DNA from: Mycobacterium haemophilum DSM 44634 | GTDB lineage: Bacteria > Actinomycetota > Actinomycetes > Mycobacteriales > Mycobacteriaceae | Assembly: GCF_000340435.2 (NCBI RefSeq) | Contig: NZ_CP011883.2 | Coordinates: 1,212,607 to 1,276,606 of the forward strand | Direction of reading: 5' to 3' | Length of the DNA stretch: 64,000 nucleotides | Shown here: positions 8,979-18,832 of the stretch, one piece after another | Position numbering within the stretch: the first letter of the stretch is position 1 | Layout: every line of letters starts with the position of its first letter | Made by a program: the position numbers and the translations under genes | Notes under the pieces: model-generated | Told to the model about the DNA's origin: nothing | What the model saw: only the letters and a program-made list of their open reading frames with translations | Databases searched by the model: none

Positions 8979-9320
8979 CTACGTCGCGGTGCTGGCGGCA
9001 CGAAGGTCCTCCAGCACCGCGACCCGGTCCTTAAGCATCCCGGTCAACACCCGGCGTGCCACCACAAGCAGCTCGGCGATGTCCGGCGAGGTGATCGAGT
9101 AGATCACCGTGTTGCCGTCCTTGCGGGCCTCAACCACGCCGGCGCGGCGCAACACGCCCAACTGCTGCGACAGGTTCGAGGACTCCAGCCCGACCTCGGG
9201 CAACAGCTCACCCACCGAGCGGTTCCTAACCGTGAGCAGCTCCAAAATCCTGATTCGCGCCGGATGGCCCAAGGTCTTAAAGAACTCGGCTTTGAGCTTG
9301 TACAACGGCTCCGACTCCAC
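8979..9320 (-). CDS. ArsR/SmtB-family repressor (Rv0081-like)
   Basis: The 113-residue winged helix-turn-helix protein (HPARIRILELL; recognition region LESSNLSQQLGVLRRAG) heads the hyc-like operon. The GTG start (VESEPLYKLKAEF) is chosen because GGGAG lies at proper spacing and it matches the Mtb Rv0081 N-terminus; ATGs at 9344 and 9356 are alternatives. In Mtb, Rv0081 is a hypoxia-induced autoregulated hub regulator. No cysteine metal site like that of ArsR is visible. An AT-rich palindrome upstream (9362-9375) may be its own operator. Confidence 0.9.
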   Translation of the reverse strand: MESEPLYKLKAEFFKTLGHPARIRILELLTVRNRSVGELLPEVGLESSNLSQQLGVLRRAGVVEARKDGNTVIYSITSPDIAELLVVARRVLTGMLKDRVAVLEDLRAASTAT

Positions 9321-9361
9321 CAGCTCTCCCGAAGACTTCCGCATTCCTAGAACCAATAACT

Positions 9362-9375
9362 TGAAAAATTTATCA
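9362..9375. promoter_or_regulatory. AT-rich palindrome upstream of the ArsR gene
   Basis: TGAAAAATTTATCA reads the same on both strands except for one base pair, and lies about 42 bases upstream of the ArsR GTG start. ArsR-type repressors usually bind such dyads in their own promoter. The link is inference. Confidence 0.4.
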
Positions 9376-9702
9376 GATACTTCATCGGTATGGGCGGGAT
9401 TCTGGTAGTTGATAGCGCACCTTGGGCTGTAGACGACTTCGCCGTTGGGCTTCTAGGGTGAGCCTTGCTCATTCGCTGCGATGTGTTAGCCGCCCGCAAG
9501 ATCATGGCAACAAAACAACTGCTGCGACACGTGGGATAGGTGAGAGGGCGGGTGGAGAGGACGGACTAGCTAGATTCGCTTCATAGCTAATCACATTGTG
9601 TATCACTGTGGTTCATAAAGATGCTGCTTTCTGGCCAACGTTTCCGCCGGCGTAGGGTGCCGCCTCGGCCTGGTGCTAGGCGCGGCGAGTGCGCCGCAAT
9701 GC
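9376..9702. other. intergenic promoter region of the hyc-like operon
   Basis: This stretch has relatively low G+C for the window and no supported gene. No convincing DosR-type GGGACT-N4-AGTCCC dyad was found by eye. Short symmetric words such as CACATTGTG (about 9593-9601) occur without the spacing of known operators. Confidence 0.45.
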
Positions 9703-9933
9703 TCAACGGCTCACCCGGAAACGTTTGAGCCGCGACGTCGCTCCGGATTCCAATTCGACTCGGCTTCTTGGCAATTGAAGGTGAGCAGCCAGTAACCGGG
9801 TGACCGCATCGTTCGCCTTGCCGTCAACCGCGCGCTCCCGGACGTAGATGGTCAGCTCACCGTCAGGGCCGACCTCCACCAGGGGCCCCTTGCGACTCCC
9901 GGGCTTGACCTTGACGATGATCGAGTCGCTCAT
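9703..9933 (-). CDS. UPF0235/DUF167 (YggU-like) family protein
   Basis: The 76-residue protein starts MSDSIIVKVKPGSRKGP and carries the family hallmark DGKANDAVTRLLAAHL, then SRVELESGATSRLKRFRV. DUF167 proteins are small alpha/beta proteins of unknown role. The ATG at 9933 is the natural family start; a longer frame upstream lacks support. The gene stands alone between the hyc-like promoter and a divergent intergenic region. Confidence 0.85.
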   Translation of the reverse strand: MSDSIIVKVKPGSRKGPLVEVGPDGELTIYVRERAVDGKANDAVTRLLAAHLQLPRSRVELESGATSRLKRFRVSR

Positions 9934-10265
9934 GTCGGGTAACGCTACCGCTTTAGCGATGTCGGCCCGCCTGACCGCTGAGGTCTGCGGCGAACACATT
10001 GACTGGGCCGATCGCGGTGTCTGCAGCGGGCTCCAGCGCGGGGTCGCTGGCAGCCTCTGGGTCGCGTTCGATTGGTGAGGACCGGATATGTCGAGGACAG
10101 TGGTGATTGGCGCCTTGAGCAGACTTGGTCGCTGCATTGGTATCGGACTTGCGCAGCGCGGTGACCGTGTCGCGCTTCTCGTCCGGCGACGTGAACGTGT
10201 CGAGGCTGCAGCGTCAGCGCCAACCAGCTGCATACCGGGGACCTGGGTGCGGCTATGATCACCGC
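9934..10265. other. intergenic region, nothing recognised
   Basis: About 330 bases lie between the DUF167 gene and the SnoaL-like gene, which point away from each other. Several unrelated short frames overlap here but none shows family features. It presumably holds both promoters. Confidence 0.45.
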
Positions 10266-10643
10266 GTGTCGATTATGCTGCTTCGTGAGATGTTCGATCA
10301 GATGGTTGTTGGCAAAAATGCCGAGCTTATCGAGCACTATTACCACCCTGACTTCTTGATGCACTCCGACGGACTGACGCAGAGCTACACCGAATTCCGT
10401 GACAGCCATCGCGAGATCTACTCCACCTCAATCACATACGCGATCGAATACGACGAGCAGGCATGGGTAGAGGCCGCCGACAAGGTCGCCGGCCGGGTCT
10501 GGATCACCACGGCACGCCCGGGCGAGAAGCCGACTCGAATCGAGCTCGTGCTCATTGCCGCCTACCGCAACGGCCGAATCCACCGGATCTGGGAGACGAG
10601 CTGGCCAAGTTGGCGAGGTGTCGCCGCGCTCGAAAATTACTGA
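10266..10643 (+). CDS. SnoaL/NTF2-like small protein
   Basis: The 125-residue protein has the NTF2/SnoaL pattern: an N-terminal helix ([32 protein letters not shown]), a central strand segment and a C-terminal strand with the stress-like signature [17 protein letters not shown]. Members are cyclases, isomerases or simple binding proteins, so the reaction cannot be named. The start is GTG at 10266; ATG at 10275 is an alternative. No operon partner is evident. Confidence 0.75.
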   Translation: MSIMLLREMFDQMVVGKNAELIEHYYHPDFLMHSDGLTQSYTEFRDSHREIYSTSITYAIEYDEQAWVEAADKVAGRVWITTARPGEKPTRIELVLIAAYRNGRIHRIWETSWPSWRGVAALENY

Positions 10644-10674
10644 CAGCGCATCGTCAACGGTCCCAATCGGCTCA

Positions 10675-10976
10675 TCAGTTGCGCTGCCGCCGACGGCCTC
10701 GCCCGCTAAGGTAAAGCCGGCGCGTATCGGGGTCGGTGGTCCAATAGGTGACCTTTTCCGTCAGCTCCGTCAGCTCCACGGGCGGATTGCCCGTCGTGCC
10801 CTGGATCCACGACGCACCCATGTCCAGCGCAGTACACCCCAGTCGCGGGCGGTGTAGACCCGGCCCCAGCCCGCTCGCCCGGCGCCGACCACGCCCATCG
10901 TTGCCGCCAACAACTCCCGACGCGATATCGGGGAGACGATTTTCAGCATCTCAGACCGACGCGGCACGGCATGCAC
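10675..10976 (-). pseudogene. flavin monoamine oxidase remnant
   Basis: A first frame reads ISRRELLAATMGVVGAGRAG, a twin-arginine-like N-terminus with part of a nucleotide-binding glycine motif, then WGRVYTARDWG. Near 10840 the recognisable sequence shifts to another frame: ALDMGASWIQGTTGNP, the amine-oxidase signature usually written as LGASWIHG. Between the two, the dinucleotide-binding region is missing. The result is a frameshifted remnant with an internal deletion. It is unrelated in position to the intact aofH gene at 12.1-13.4 kb. Confidence 0.6.
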
Positions 10977-11116
10977 TTGGTTCCCCTATTTTTGGACGGC
11001 CGTGCTGAATTTCCTGTCGCGTTTTGGGGCGATTCGGCCCCTTCGTTATTGACGTCAGGTTAAACTCGCGACTATCCAACGGGCGGCAATGCGGCCGCAT
11101 TCGAGGGGGAGCGGCG

Positions 11117-12100
11117 ATGACGGCTCGTAGACCACCACGGTGCAGCACAATCAACCCTACAACCGACCTATTGCCCGATGCCTTACCGCCGAGCCGCGCC
11201 CTAACCGTCCGCGCGGTGGACGGCACCCCGTTGCATACCGAGGTGTTCGGGCCGGCCGATGGCTATCCAATTGTGCTGACACACGGCTTCACCTGTGCGA
11301 TCCGGGCGTGGGCGTACCAGATCACCGACCTGGCCGCTGATTACCGGGTGATCGCGTTCGATCATCGTGGCCACGGACGTAGTGGCGCCCCGCCGCGTGG
11401 CGCCTACAGCCTCAAGCACCTTGCTTCCGACCTCGATTCGGTGCTAGAGGCGACCTTGGCCCCGCACGAACGCGCGTTGTTAGCTGGGCACTCGATGGGT
11501 GGCATTACCATCGCCGCCTGGTCGGAGTGCTACCGCGACAAGGTGCACCGGCGTGCTGGCGCCGTCGCGCTGATCAACACCTCGACCGGGGACCTGGTGC
11601 GCAAGATGAAACTGCTGCCGGTTCCCCGCGAATTGTCGCCGGCCCGAGTGATGGCTGGCCGGGCCCTGATTAACGTGTTCGGTGGGTTTCCGCTTCCCGG
11701 TGCGGCCAGGATCCCCAGTCGCTATCTCGTTGCGCGGTTGGCGGTCGGCAGCGGCGCCGATCCGAGCGTCGCGAGATTCATCTACGAGCTGTTTGCGCAG
11801 ACCTCAGCCGCTGGGCGTGGGGGTTGCGCGCGGATGCTCGTCGACGCGCTGGGAGACCGGTACCTCGACCTGGACGGTCTGACGGCGCCGACGCTGGTTA
11901 TCGGTAGCGAACACGATCGGCTCACGCCGATCAGCCAATCCCGCAGGATTGCCCGCACCGCCCCCAATGTGGTGGGTCTTGTCGAGTTGCCCGGTGGGCA
12001 TTGCTCGATGCTGGAGCAGCACCAAGAGGTGAACCGCCAGCTGCGCACACTTGCCGCATCCGTGGCCCGCCGCCCCCGGGTCCGGCGGGTCATCTCATAG
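11117..12100 (+). CDS. hpx: alpha/beta hydrolase, Hpx type (Rv3171c-like)
   Basis: The 327-residue protein has the hydrolase fold with an oxyanion segment [12 protein letters not shown], the DHRGHGRSG motif, nucleophile elbow GHSMGG (Ser near residue 130), acid EHDRL and catalytic His in PGGHCSML. Mtb Rv3171c is annotated as a non-heme haloperoxidase, although such annotation often hides an esterase. The ATG at 11117 has GGGGAG upstream. The N-terminus is about 28 residues longer than in Mtb. The 3' end overlaps convergent aofH by 6 bases. Confidence 0.88.
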   Translation: MTARRPPRCSTINPTTDLLPDALPPSRALTVRAVDGTPLHTEVFGPADGYPIVLTHGFTCAIRAWAYQITDLAADYRVIAFDHRGHGRSGAPPRGAYSLKHLASDLDSVLEATLAPHERALLAGHSMGGITIAAWSECYRDKVHRRAGAVALINTSTGDLVRKMKLLPVPRELSPARVMAGRALINVFGGFPLPGAARIPSRYLVARLAVGSGADPSVARFIYELFAQTSAAGRGGCARMLVDALGDRYLDLDGLTAPTLVIGSEHDRLTPISQSRRIARTAPNVVGLVELPGGHCSMLEQHQEVNRQLRTLAASVARRPRVRRVIS

Positions 12101-13441
12101 CAGCGCGGCGATCTCGGCGGCTGCCCGCTGGCCAGACCTGATTGCGCCGTCTAGGTAGCCGGTCCACTTGTCCGCGGTCTCGGTGCCGGCCCAATGGATC
12201 GGCCCGGCGGGCTCACGTAGCCACTGCCCATATCGTGTCCACGACCCTGGTGGTACTGCGGCGGTCGGGCCGCCAGGCGCGAATTCCTCTGCGCCCCAAC
12301 GATGATCAACGTAGTCGAGGGGGTAGAGCGCGTCGTCGCCAAAGAGCGACGCAAAGCAGCGTAACGCGTCGCGGCGGCGTTGCTCGGTGGGCAGCGTGTC
12401 GAACGCGCGGGCATCGGTGAAACCCATCAGGATGCCTGGCCCTTCGCCTGGCGGGCTGACGTCGAAGGTGATGAACACCGGGCCTTCGTCGGACAGCGCC
12501 ATGCCGGAGAACCCGTTGGCGCGCCAGAACGGCGTGGAATAGGCGGCGTAGGCCTTGCTGAGCCGACCCTGTGGCCAATGCTTAGCGAGCTGCTCGTACT
12601 CGGGTGGCAGCGGGGGAGTGAACTCGATGGCGGCGCGATGAGCCGGTGGTATGGCGACGATGACGAACCTGGCCTCGGCCCATCCGTCGTCGGCGGTGAC
12701 TGTTACGCCAGCACCGTGTCTAGCAATGCGACGGACTGGCGAGTTCAGTACGACACGGTTACCGAGTTGCGCTGCCGCAGCCTCAGCGATCCGCTGCGTG
12801 CCGCCGGGGAAACGGTCCTGCTGGGCACCGTTCTCGACGTCAAGCAGCCGGTCCAGACCACCGGCCGCGTGCGCGTAGCGCGCGGCGTGCAGCATGGACA
12901 CGTCGTCGGGCTCGCAGCCCCAGGTCACCCGGGCCATGATGGCTAGCAGGTCACGTGATGAGGCGGTGGCGTGCACCGATTGCAACCAGGCACCGAGGGA
13001 GAGGGCGTCGAGCTGGCGCGCCCGCCGGGCATCCCAGGGGGCCGCTACCGGGACGTCGCGGGCAATTCTGTCGAATTGCCAACGCAGCCGGCCGACGTCG
13101 AGCAGCCCGATCAACGACAGCTTGGGGATGCTGCCGTGGTAGGGGCGCGTGCAGCCCCGCCACTGAATCAGGTTTTTGCCGTCGCGGTAGGTCGAGGTGG
13201 TCGGGACCTGGAGCTCGGACGCCAGCGTGAGGACGGCGTCTTGAGTTGGGCCGACGAAAGCACCGCCCAGATCGGCGGGCAAACCTGCGACGCTGCCGGT
13301 GAACGAGCGCCCGCCTACCCGGTCGCGGCCCTCCAAGACCAGCACTTCGTGGCCCAGACGCGTCAGCTCGCGAGCCGCGGCCAGCCCGGCGAAGCCGGCG
13401 CCCACTACGACAACATCGACAGTCCACGGCGGGTTTGGCAT
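12095..13441 (-). CDS. aofH: flavin-containing monoamine oxidase (Rv3170-like)
   Basis: The 448-residue FAD enzyme has the dinucleotide-binding motif [37 protein letters not shown] in its first 45 residues. The C-terminal FAD site includes [25 protein letters not shown]. Family members oxidise amines to imines with release of H2O2; the substrate is unknown. The ATG (MPNPPWTV) matches the family start and 448 residues equals Mtb AofH. The C-terminal motif lacks the usual Cys flavin attachment, so FAD is probably non-covalent. Confidence 0.92.
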   Translation of the reverse strand: MPNPPWTVDVVVVGAGFAGLAAARELTRLGHEVLVLEGRDRVGGRSFTGSVAGLPADLGGAFVGPTQDAVLTLASELQVPTTSTYRDGKNLIQWRGCTRPYHGSIPKLSLIGLLDVGRLRWQFDRIARDVPVAAPWDARRARQLDALSLGAWLQSVHATASSRDLLAIMARVTWGCEPDDVSMLHAARYAHAAGGLDRLLDVENGAQQDRFPGGTQRIAEAAAAQLGNRVVLNSPVRRIARHGAGVTVTADDGWAEARFVIVAIPPAHRAAIEFTPPLPPEYEQLAKHWPQGRLSKAYAAYSTPFWRANGFSGMALSDEGPVFITFDVSPPGEGPGILMGFTDARAFDTLPTEQRRRDALRCFASLFGDDALYPLDYVDHRWGAEEFAPGGPTAAVPPGSWTRYGQWLREPAGPIHWAGTETADKWTGYLDGAIRSGQRAAAEIAALL

Positions 13442-13503
13442 GCCCCTAGTCAACCGCATTTCGCCAGTTGCGGTAGGGACCGACTAGCCACCGACTAGCC
13501 TAA

Positions 13504-14308
13504 ATGCGTTAAAGTTTTCACCGCCCTATACGGACTGACCAATGCCGCTGAGCGCGCTCGGGCGCTGCGCGATGCCGGGGCGAGCGGCGTTGCCACCTTC
13601 GAGGGACCGCACGACGTCTTTGCTCCGTTGACCTTGGCGGCCGCAGTGGGCGGCCTTGATCTGCTGACGAATGTGGCGATCGCGTTTCCGCGCAACCCGA
13701 TCCACCTGGCGCATCAGGCTAACGATCACCAACTGCTCAGCGGCGGCCGGTTCGTCCTCGGCCTTGGCACTCAGGTTCGGCCACAGATCGAGAAGCGGTT
13801 CGGCGCCCAATTCGACCGTCCGGTGGCGCGCATGACTGAGATGATCGCGGCCTTGCGAGCGATCTTCGATGCGTGGAATTCCGGCGGCCGCTTGGACTTT
13901 CGCGGTGACTACTACCGGCACACGCTGATGACGCCGGCTTTCAACCCAGGCCCGAATCCGCACGGTCCGCCGCCGATCTACATCGGCGCTCTTGGGCCGA
14001 AGCTGACCCGGGCTGCCGCCGAGCACGCCGACGGTCTGCTGGTGATGCCGTTCGGCTCGAAGCGCTTTCTGCACCATGCCACGATGCCTGCCGTGCGCGA
14101 CGGCTTACGGGCCAGCGGCCGGCAGGCCGACGATTTCACGGTCATTCCCGAAATTATCGTGTCGGCTGGCGACACCGATGCAGACCGCGAGTGAGCGGAT
14201 GTGGGCACCCGAGCGCTGCTGGCGTTCTACGGGTCGACTCCGGCATACCAGCCGGCACCAATCGGGCTGGACACGCTAGGTGCGATCATCGACGAGCTAG
14301 GTGGCTGA
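13504..14308 (+). pseudogene. luciferase-like F420-dependent oxidoreductase, broken
   Basis: From KVFTALYGLTNAAERARALRDAG onward the frame reads as a luciferase-like monooxygenase-family oxidoreductase (TNVAIAFPRNPIHLAHQA, SGGRFVLGLGTQ, PPPIYIGALGPKLTRAAAEHADG). The ATG at 13504 is separated from this frame by one extra base (ATG CGT T AAA), so the start is frameshifted. After GDTDADRE an in-frame TGA (14192-14194) interrupts it, and homologous sequence continues (RALLAFYGSTPAYQP). The 3' end also looks shortened. Confidence 0.75.
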
Positions 14309-14313
14309 CCGGG

Positions 14314-15428
14314 TCAAGGCGCCACCGTGAGCCAGTCGGTGAAGCCGGACGGGTCGTGGCGGCCCAGCGCGCCGTGTTCGTAGAGACCCCAGCCTTCCAC
14401 CGGGACCGCGTCGCCGTCGCGGCACACCGCGCGGCCCACATGGTCGATGACGCCGAAACCGGACCGCGCGACGATTGCCGGATCGGTCATGTCGTAGGTC
14501 AGCCGTTCGACGAACTTCTCGCCCTTCCACGTGCCGTGCAGCCAATCCGAATCGCCGCCATAGCCGCCGCCGACATGGATGGGTACCGGCAGTTTGGATT
14601 CCACGTCGAAGTGGACTCCGGTGCCGTCGGCGCGGGTCGCATCGATTGTCGCTCCGGTCGGGATGCGGGTGCCGGACCGGTAGTGGATGGTGACCAGCGG
14701 CCAGCCCAGCTGCTCGACACGGCCGTCGCGCCACACCCGGGTGCAGTCGTTAAGCGAGCGAAACCCGTTGGGTTCCTCTTGGATAATCAGTACGACGGCG
14801 AAGTCCGCGAACGCCATCGGCATGTACAGCCACCACATGCCCTCGAACGGCGGGTCAGCGGGCCGTCCCGCCGGCTCGGGCTCCCCGATCGGCCGGATGC
14901 CCCACGACCGGTCGCGGCTGCCAAGCCAGGTCGTGGGGTCGACTGCGATCTCCTGCCCGTCGACGACAATCCGACCGCTCCAGGTGCCGAGCTGGGCGAA
15001 TCGCTGCGCGTTCAGCGTTACTCGATTGCCGGATCGCAGGATGTGCGGCTGCTCCTGGATGGCATTGAATAGGCCTTGCCAGGTGAGATCTGCTGCGATG
15101 CCTTCGGTTTCGTCGAGAATCAACCGTAGTTTGCGCAGCGGCTCGATGACCTCGATGCGGTAGCTGTTGACACACTGGTGCAGCCGGTCGGAGTCAACGG
15201 CGTCCGAAAGGTGCACCGCGGTCTGCGTATCCGCGCGCCGGATGAGCACGAACGCATCCTTGACGCCGAGGTTGGGGTAGTAGCCGATGCCGCTGATCAA
15301 AAAGATGTTCCCGGTGCGGTCGTGAGCGTTGAAGTAGGAACGATCATAGAAGTTGCGGTCAGAGGAACCCGGCCACGCGATCGGTTGGGGAACCTGATGC
15401 ACCGGGAATTCGTCGAGCGGTCCGAGCA

Positions 15429-15429
<1 letters not shown>
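14314..15429 (-). CDS. conserved hypothetical protein (Rv3169-like)
   Basis: The 371-residue protein starts MLGPLDEFPVHQVPQPIAWPGSSDRNFYDR and is close in length to Mtb Rv3169 (about 374). It contains lipocalin/AttH-like beta-rich segments such as WSGRIVVDG...WLGSRDRSWGIRP and EGMWWLYMPMAF. The biochemical role is not evident from the sequence. It is coupled to the Rv3168-like gene by a TAATG overlap; in Mtb these genes form a unit controlled by the TetR regulator Rv3167c. Confidence 0.82.
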
Positions 15430-16667
<1,238 letters not shown>

Positions 16668-16674
16668 TAGCGTT

Positions 16675-16912
16675 ATGAAAGCAGGCCCATTCGACCTTGA
16701 CAAGGCCCCGGTGCCGGCCGCCGGCGATGCGTTCAGCACCCCGGTGGTGCGGGCCGCGTTGCCCGGTCTGGTGGCCGACATGACGGCCGATGCGGAGCTC
16801 AACGCTCGGGTGATGTCACGCGTCGCTGACCTATTTGCCGCGGTGCGGATCCGGCTGTGCGAGGCGGTCGACCGGGGTGAGGCGCATCCCGACGTGGACC
16901 CAGGGTCGGCTA
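16675..16912 (+). pseudogene. TetR-family regulator remnant (Rv3167c position)
   Basis: Only part of the ligand-binding half of a TetR regulator is present: DAFSTPVVRAALPGLVADMTADAELNARVMSRVADLF...DRGEAHPDVDP. The helix-turn-helix N-terminus is absent and the frame degenerates after DVDP. It occupies the place of Mtb Rv3167c, which represses the neighbouring Rv3168-Rv3169 genes. Loss of the repressor would change their control (inference). Confidence 0.6.
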
Positions 16913-16968
16913 CCCGGAGGATTCACCCTGAAACCTGCAAGATCCGGCGAGTTTCTGCGTTTCTATGC

Positions 16969-17244
16969 TCATCTGCCGTCAGGTGGATCGGCGATCTCGG
17001 CGAAAAACTGATACATCAGCCCACGGTTGGTGCGGTCCTGAGTCTCGAGCCGCTCGGCGACCTCGACGCGGAAGGTGTTGCCAACCACGTCGGAGCTGGT
17101 ATCGCGCAGCACGACGTAGGCGGCATCAATAGCGTCGAGAGCAGCACGGATCTGGCTCCTGTGCTGCCTCGGCACTCGCGCACGAACCCATGTCGCGACG
17201 GTATGGGCCAGCTCTGTCAAATCCCGCGCTTCGCAGGGCGTCAC
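16969..17244 (-). CDS. hypothetical 91-residue protein
   Basis: The frame from GTG at 17244 reads as a mainly helical, charged protein (EARDLTELAHTVATWVRARVPRQHRSQIRAALDAIDAAY...NRGLMYQFFAEIADPPDGR). Its composition is protein-like and unlike a shadow frame, but the family is not recognised. The ribosome-binding site is weak. It lies between the TetR remnant and the Rv3166c-like gene and may itself be a fragment. Confidence 0.4.
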   Translation of the reverse strand: MTPCEARDLTELAHTVATWVRARVPRQHRSQIRAALDAIDAAYVVLRDTSSDVVGNTFRVEVAERLETQDRTNRGLMYQFFAEIADPPDGR

Positions 17245-17390
17245 GCCTGGCTTGTGGACAAAACGGCAACTGTGGATACGCCGGTGGCATGCCTGGCCGG
17301 TTCGATGTCTGACGTGCCAGTATGAAGCAAGCCAGGTTGAATCAAAAGCGCAGGCCGCAACGGCGGCAGGCAACCGGTGAGTGGTGTGAC

Positions 17391-18353
17391 ATGCCCGGTA
17401 TCGAGCCCGGTATCGACAGGCCGACGAGGCGCGTTGTCGTCCTGATCGTGCTGCTGATCCTCGTTGCTGCGGCGCTGCGCGGGTATCTTCCGGTTCACCC
17501 TCGTGAGTTATCCGCCGAGCCGGGCAGCAGCCTGCCAGCGACGATCTTGGTGGTAGCGGCCCTTGCCGTGGCGGTCGCGCTGTTGGTGATCGCGGTAATT
17601 GCGCGGCTGCGGGAACCACCCGCGTTGGCGCCCAGCGCTGGGGAGCTGTCCGACACGCTTGGCGGCGGAACGGCAAGACCGAGCTGGCGCGTGTTACTGA
17701 TCGGACTCGCGGTGATCGTGGCCTGGTTGCTGGTCGCGATATTCCTGTCCCGGTTATTCGCGCTACACAACGTCAATCCCTCGGCGTCCATACCGGATTC
17801 GAGTGCGCCGCCGGTGGTGCATGACACCGGCTCGCCGCCGAAGCAGCCCAACAACGACGCCGGGGACATGGTAGGAATCCTGCTTGCGAGTACGGTTCTG
17901 CTGTTCCTGATGATCGTCGTGGCGGCGGCGATCACGTCGCGACGGCGCTGGCGCGCGGCCCAGAAACTACGGCCGGCCACCATCGGCGACGATGACGTCG
18001 CATCCCGGGCACCCGCGAAGCGTTCGGAGTTACTAGCGCGGGCGGCCGAACTCGGTCTGGCTGCGATGTCAGACCTCACGCGAGAACCGCGGCAGGCGAT
18101 CATCGCCTGCTACGCGGCGATGGAACGTGAACTCGCGAATGTCCCCGGAGCCGTCCCCCAGGACTGTGACACCTCGACCGAGGTTCTCGCCCGAGCCGTG
18201 GAACATCATGCGCTGCATGCCGATAACGCAGTCGAGTTGGTGAAGCTGTTCGAAGAAGCACGGTTTAGCCAGCATGTGATGAATGAGCGACATCGTGAGG
18301 TAGCGGTCCAGGCGCTGCGGCTGGTTCTCACGGAGCTGCGGAGTCCAGCATGA
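17391..18353 (+). CDS. membrane protein with C-terminal DUF4129-like domain (Rv3166c-like)
   Basis: The 320-residue protein has about four membrane segments (residues 15-30, 50-72, 105-125 and 165-185). A cytoplasmic C-terminal domain follows (QAIIACYAAMERELANVPG...VEHHALHADNAVELVKLFEEARFSQH), typical of DUF4129. The ATG (MPGIEPG) matches Mtb Rv3166c. It is the first gene of a five-gene unit with moxR3 and a DUF58 gene; such clusters are thought to act in chaperoning or assembly at the membrane. Confidence 0.85.
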   Translation: MPGIEPGIDRPTRRVVVLIVLLILVAAALRGYLPVHPRELSAEPGSSLPATILVVAALAVAVALLVIAVIARLREPPALAPSAGELSDTLGGGTARPSWRVLLIGLAVIVAWLLVAIFLSRLFALHNVNPSASIPDSSAPPVVHDTGSPPKQPNNDAGDMVGILLASTVLLFLMIVVAAAITSRRRWRAAQKLRPATIGDDDVASRAPAKRSELLARAAELGLAAMSDLTREPRQAIIACYAAMERELANVPGAVPQDCDTSTEVLARAVEHHALHADNAVELVKLFEEARFSQHVMNERHREVAVQALRLVLTELRSPA

Positions 18354-18832
18354 AAAGGCTTATATCTCTGGGTATTTCCCTGATCGTCGGGGTTGAGCTG
18401 CTAGCGTTGGTCATGCAGGATCGCCGGTTCGTGCTGGCGGGTGCGGGTGTCGCCCTGGCAGTGGTGCTGCTCAATATCCGCCGGCATGTAGGACACCAGA
18501 CCGAACCCGAGCTTGATGGGGAGCCTGACGATCTGGGGGATGCGTTACGCCGCTGGCTGTCCACCACCGAGACGACGATCCGTTGGTCGGAGTCCACCCG
18601 AGCGGACTGGGACCGCCATCTGCGTCCAATGCTGGCGCGGCGGTTCGAAACCGCCACCGGCCAAAGGCAGGCCAAAGATCCGATGACATTTCACGCAAGC
18701 GGCCGCATGCTCTTCGGTGCCGAACTGTGGGAATGGGTCAATCCGAACAACATCACGCGCACCGGGGACCGCGAGCCCGGCCCCGGCCGCGCGACGCTTG
18801 AAAAAATTCTGCAGAGGTTGGAGCAGGTATGA
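18350..18832 (+). CDS. membrane-anchored hypothetical protein (Rv3165c-like)
   Basis: The 160-residue protein has two N-terminal membrane helices (residues 3-20 and 26-44) and a soluble tail rich in charged residues. The ATG overlaps the previous stop (ATGA), and the next start (moxR3) overlaps its own stop. Length equals Mtb Rv3165c. Its conserved place in the MoxR-DUF58 unit suggests an accessory subunit, but no motif gives a function. Confidence 0.8.
   Translation: MKRLISLGISLIVGVELLALVMQDRRFVLAGAGVALAVVLLNIRRHVGHQTEPELDGEPDDLGDALRRWLSTTETTIRWSESTRADWDRHLRPMLARRFETATGQRQAKDPMTFHASGRMLFGAELWEWVNPNNITRTGDREPGPGRATLEKILQRLEQV

Noticed and set aside
9376..9702. DosR or CRP binding sites in the hyc promoter
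   Set aside because: Short words such as CACATTGTG and GTGTATCAC lack the spacing of TGTGA-N6-TCACA, and no GGGACT-type dyad was found.
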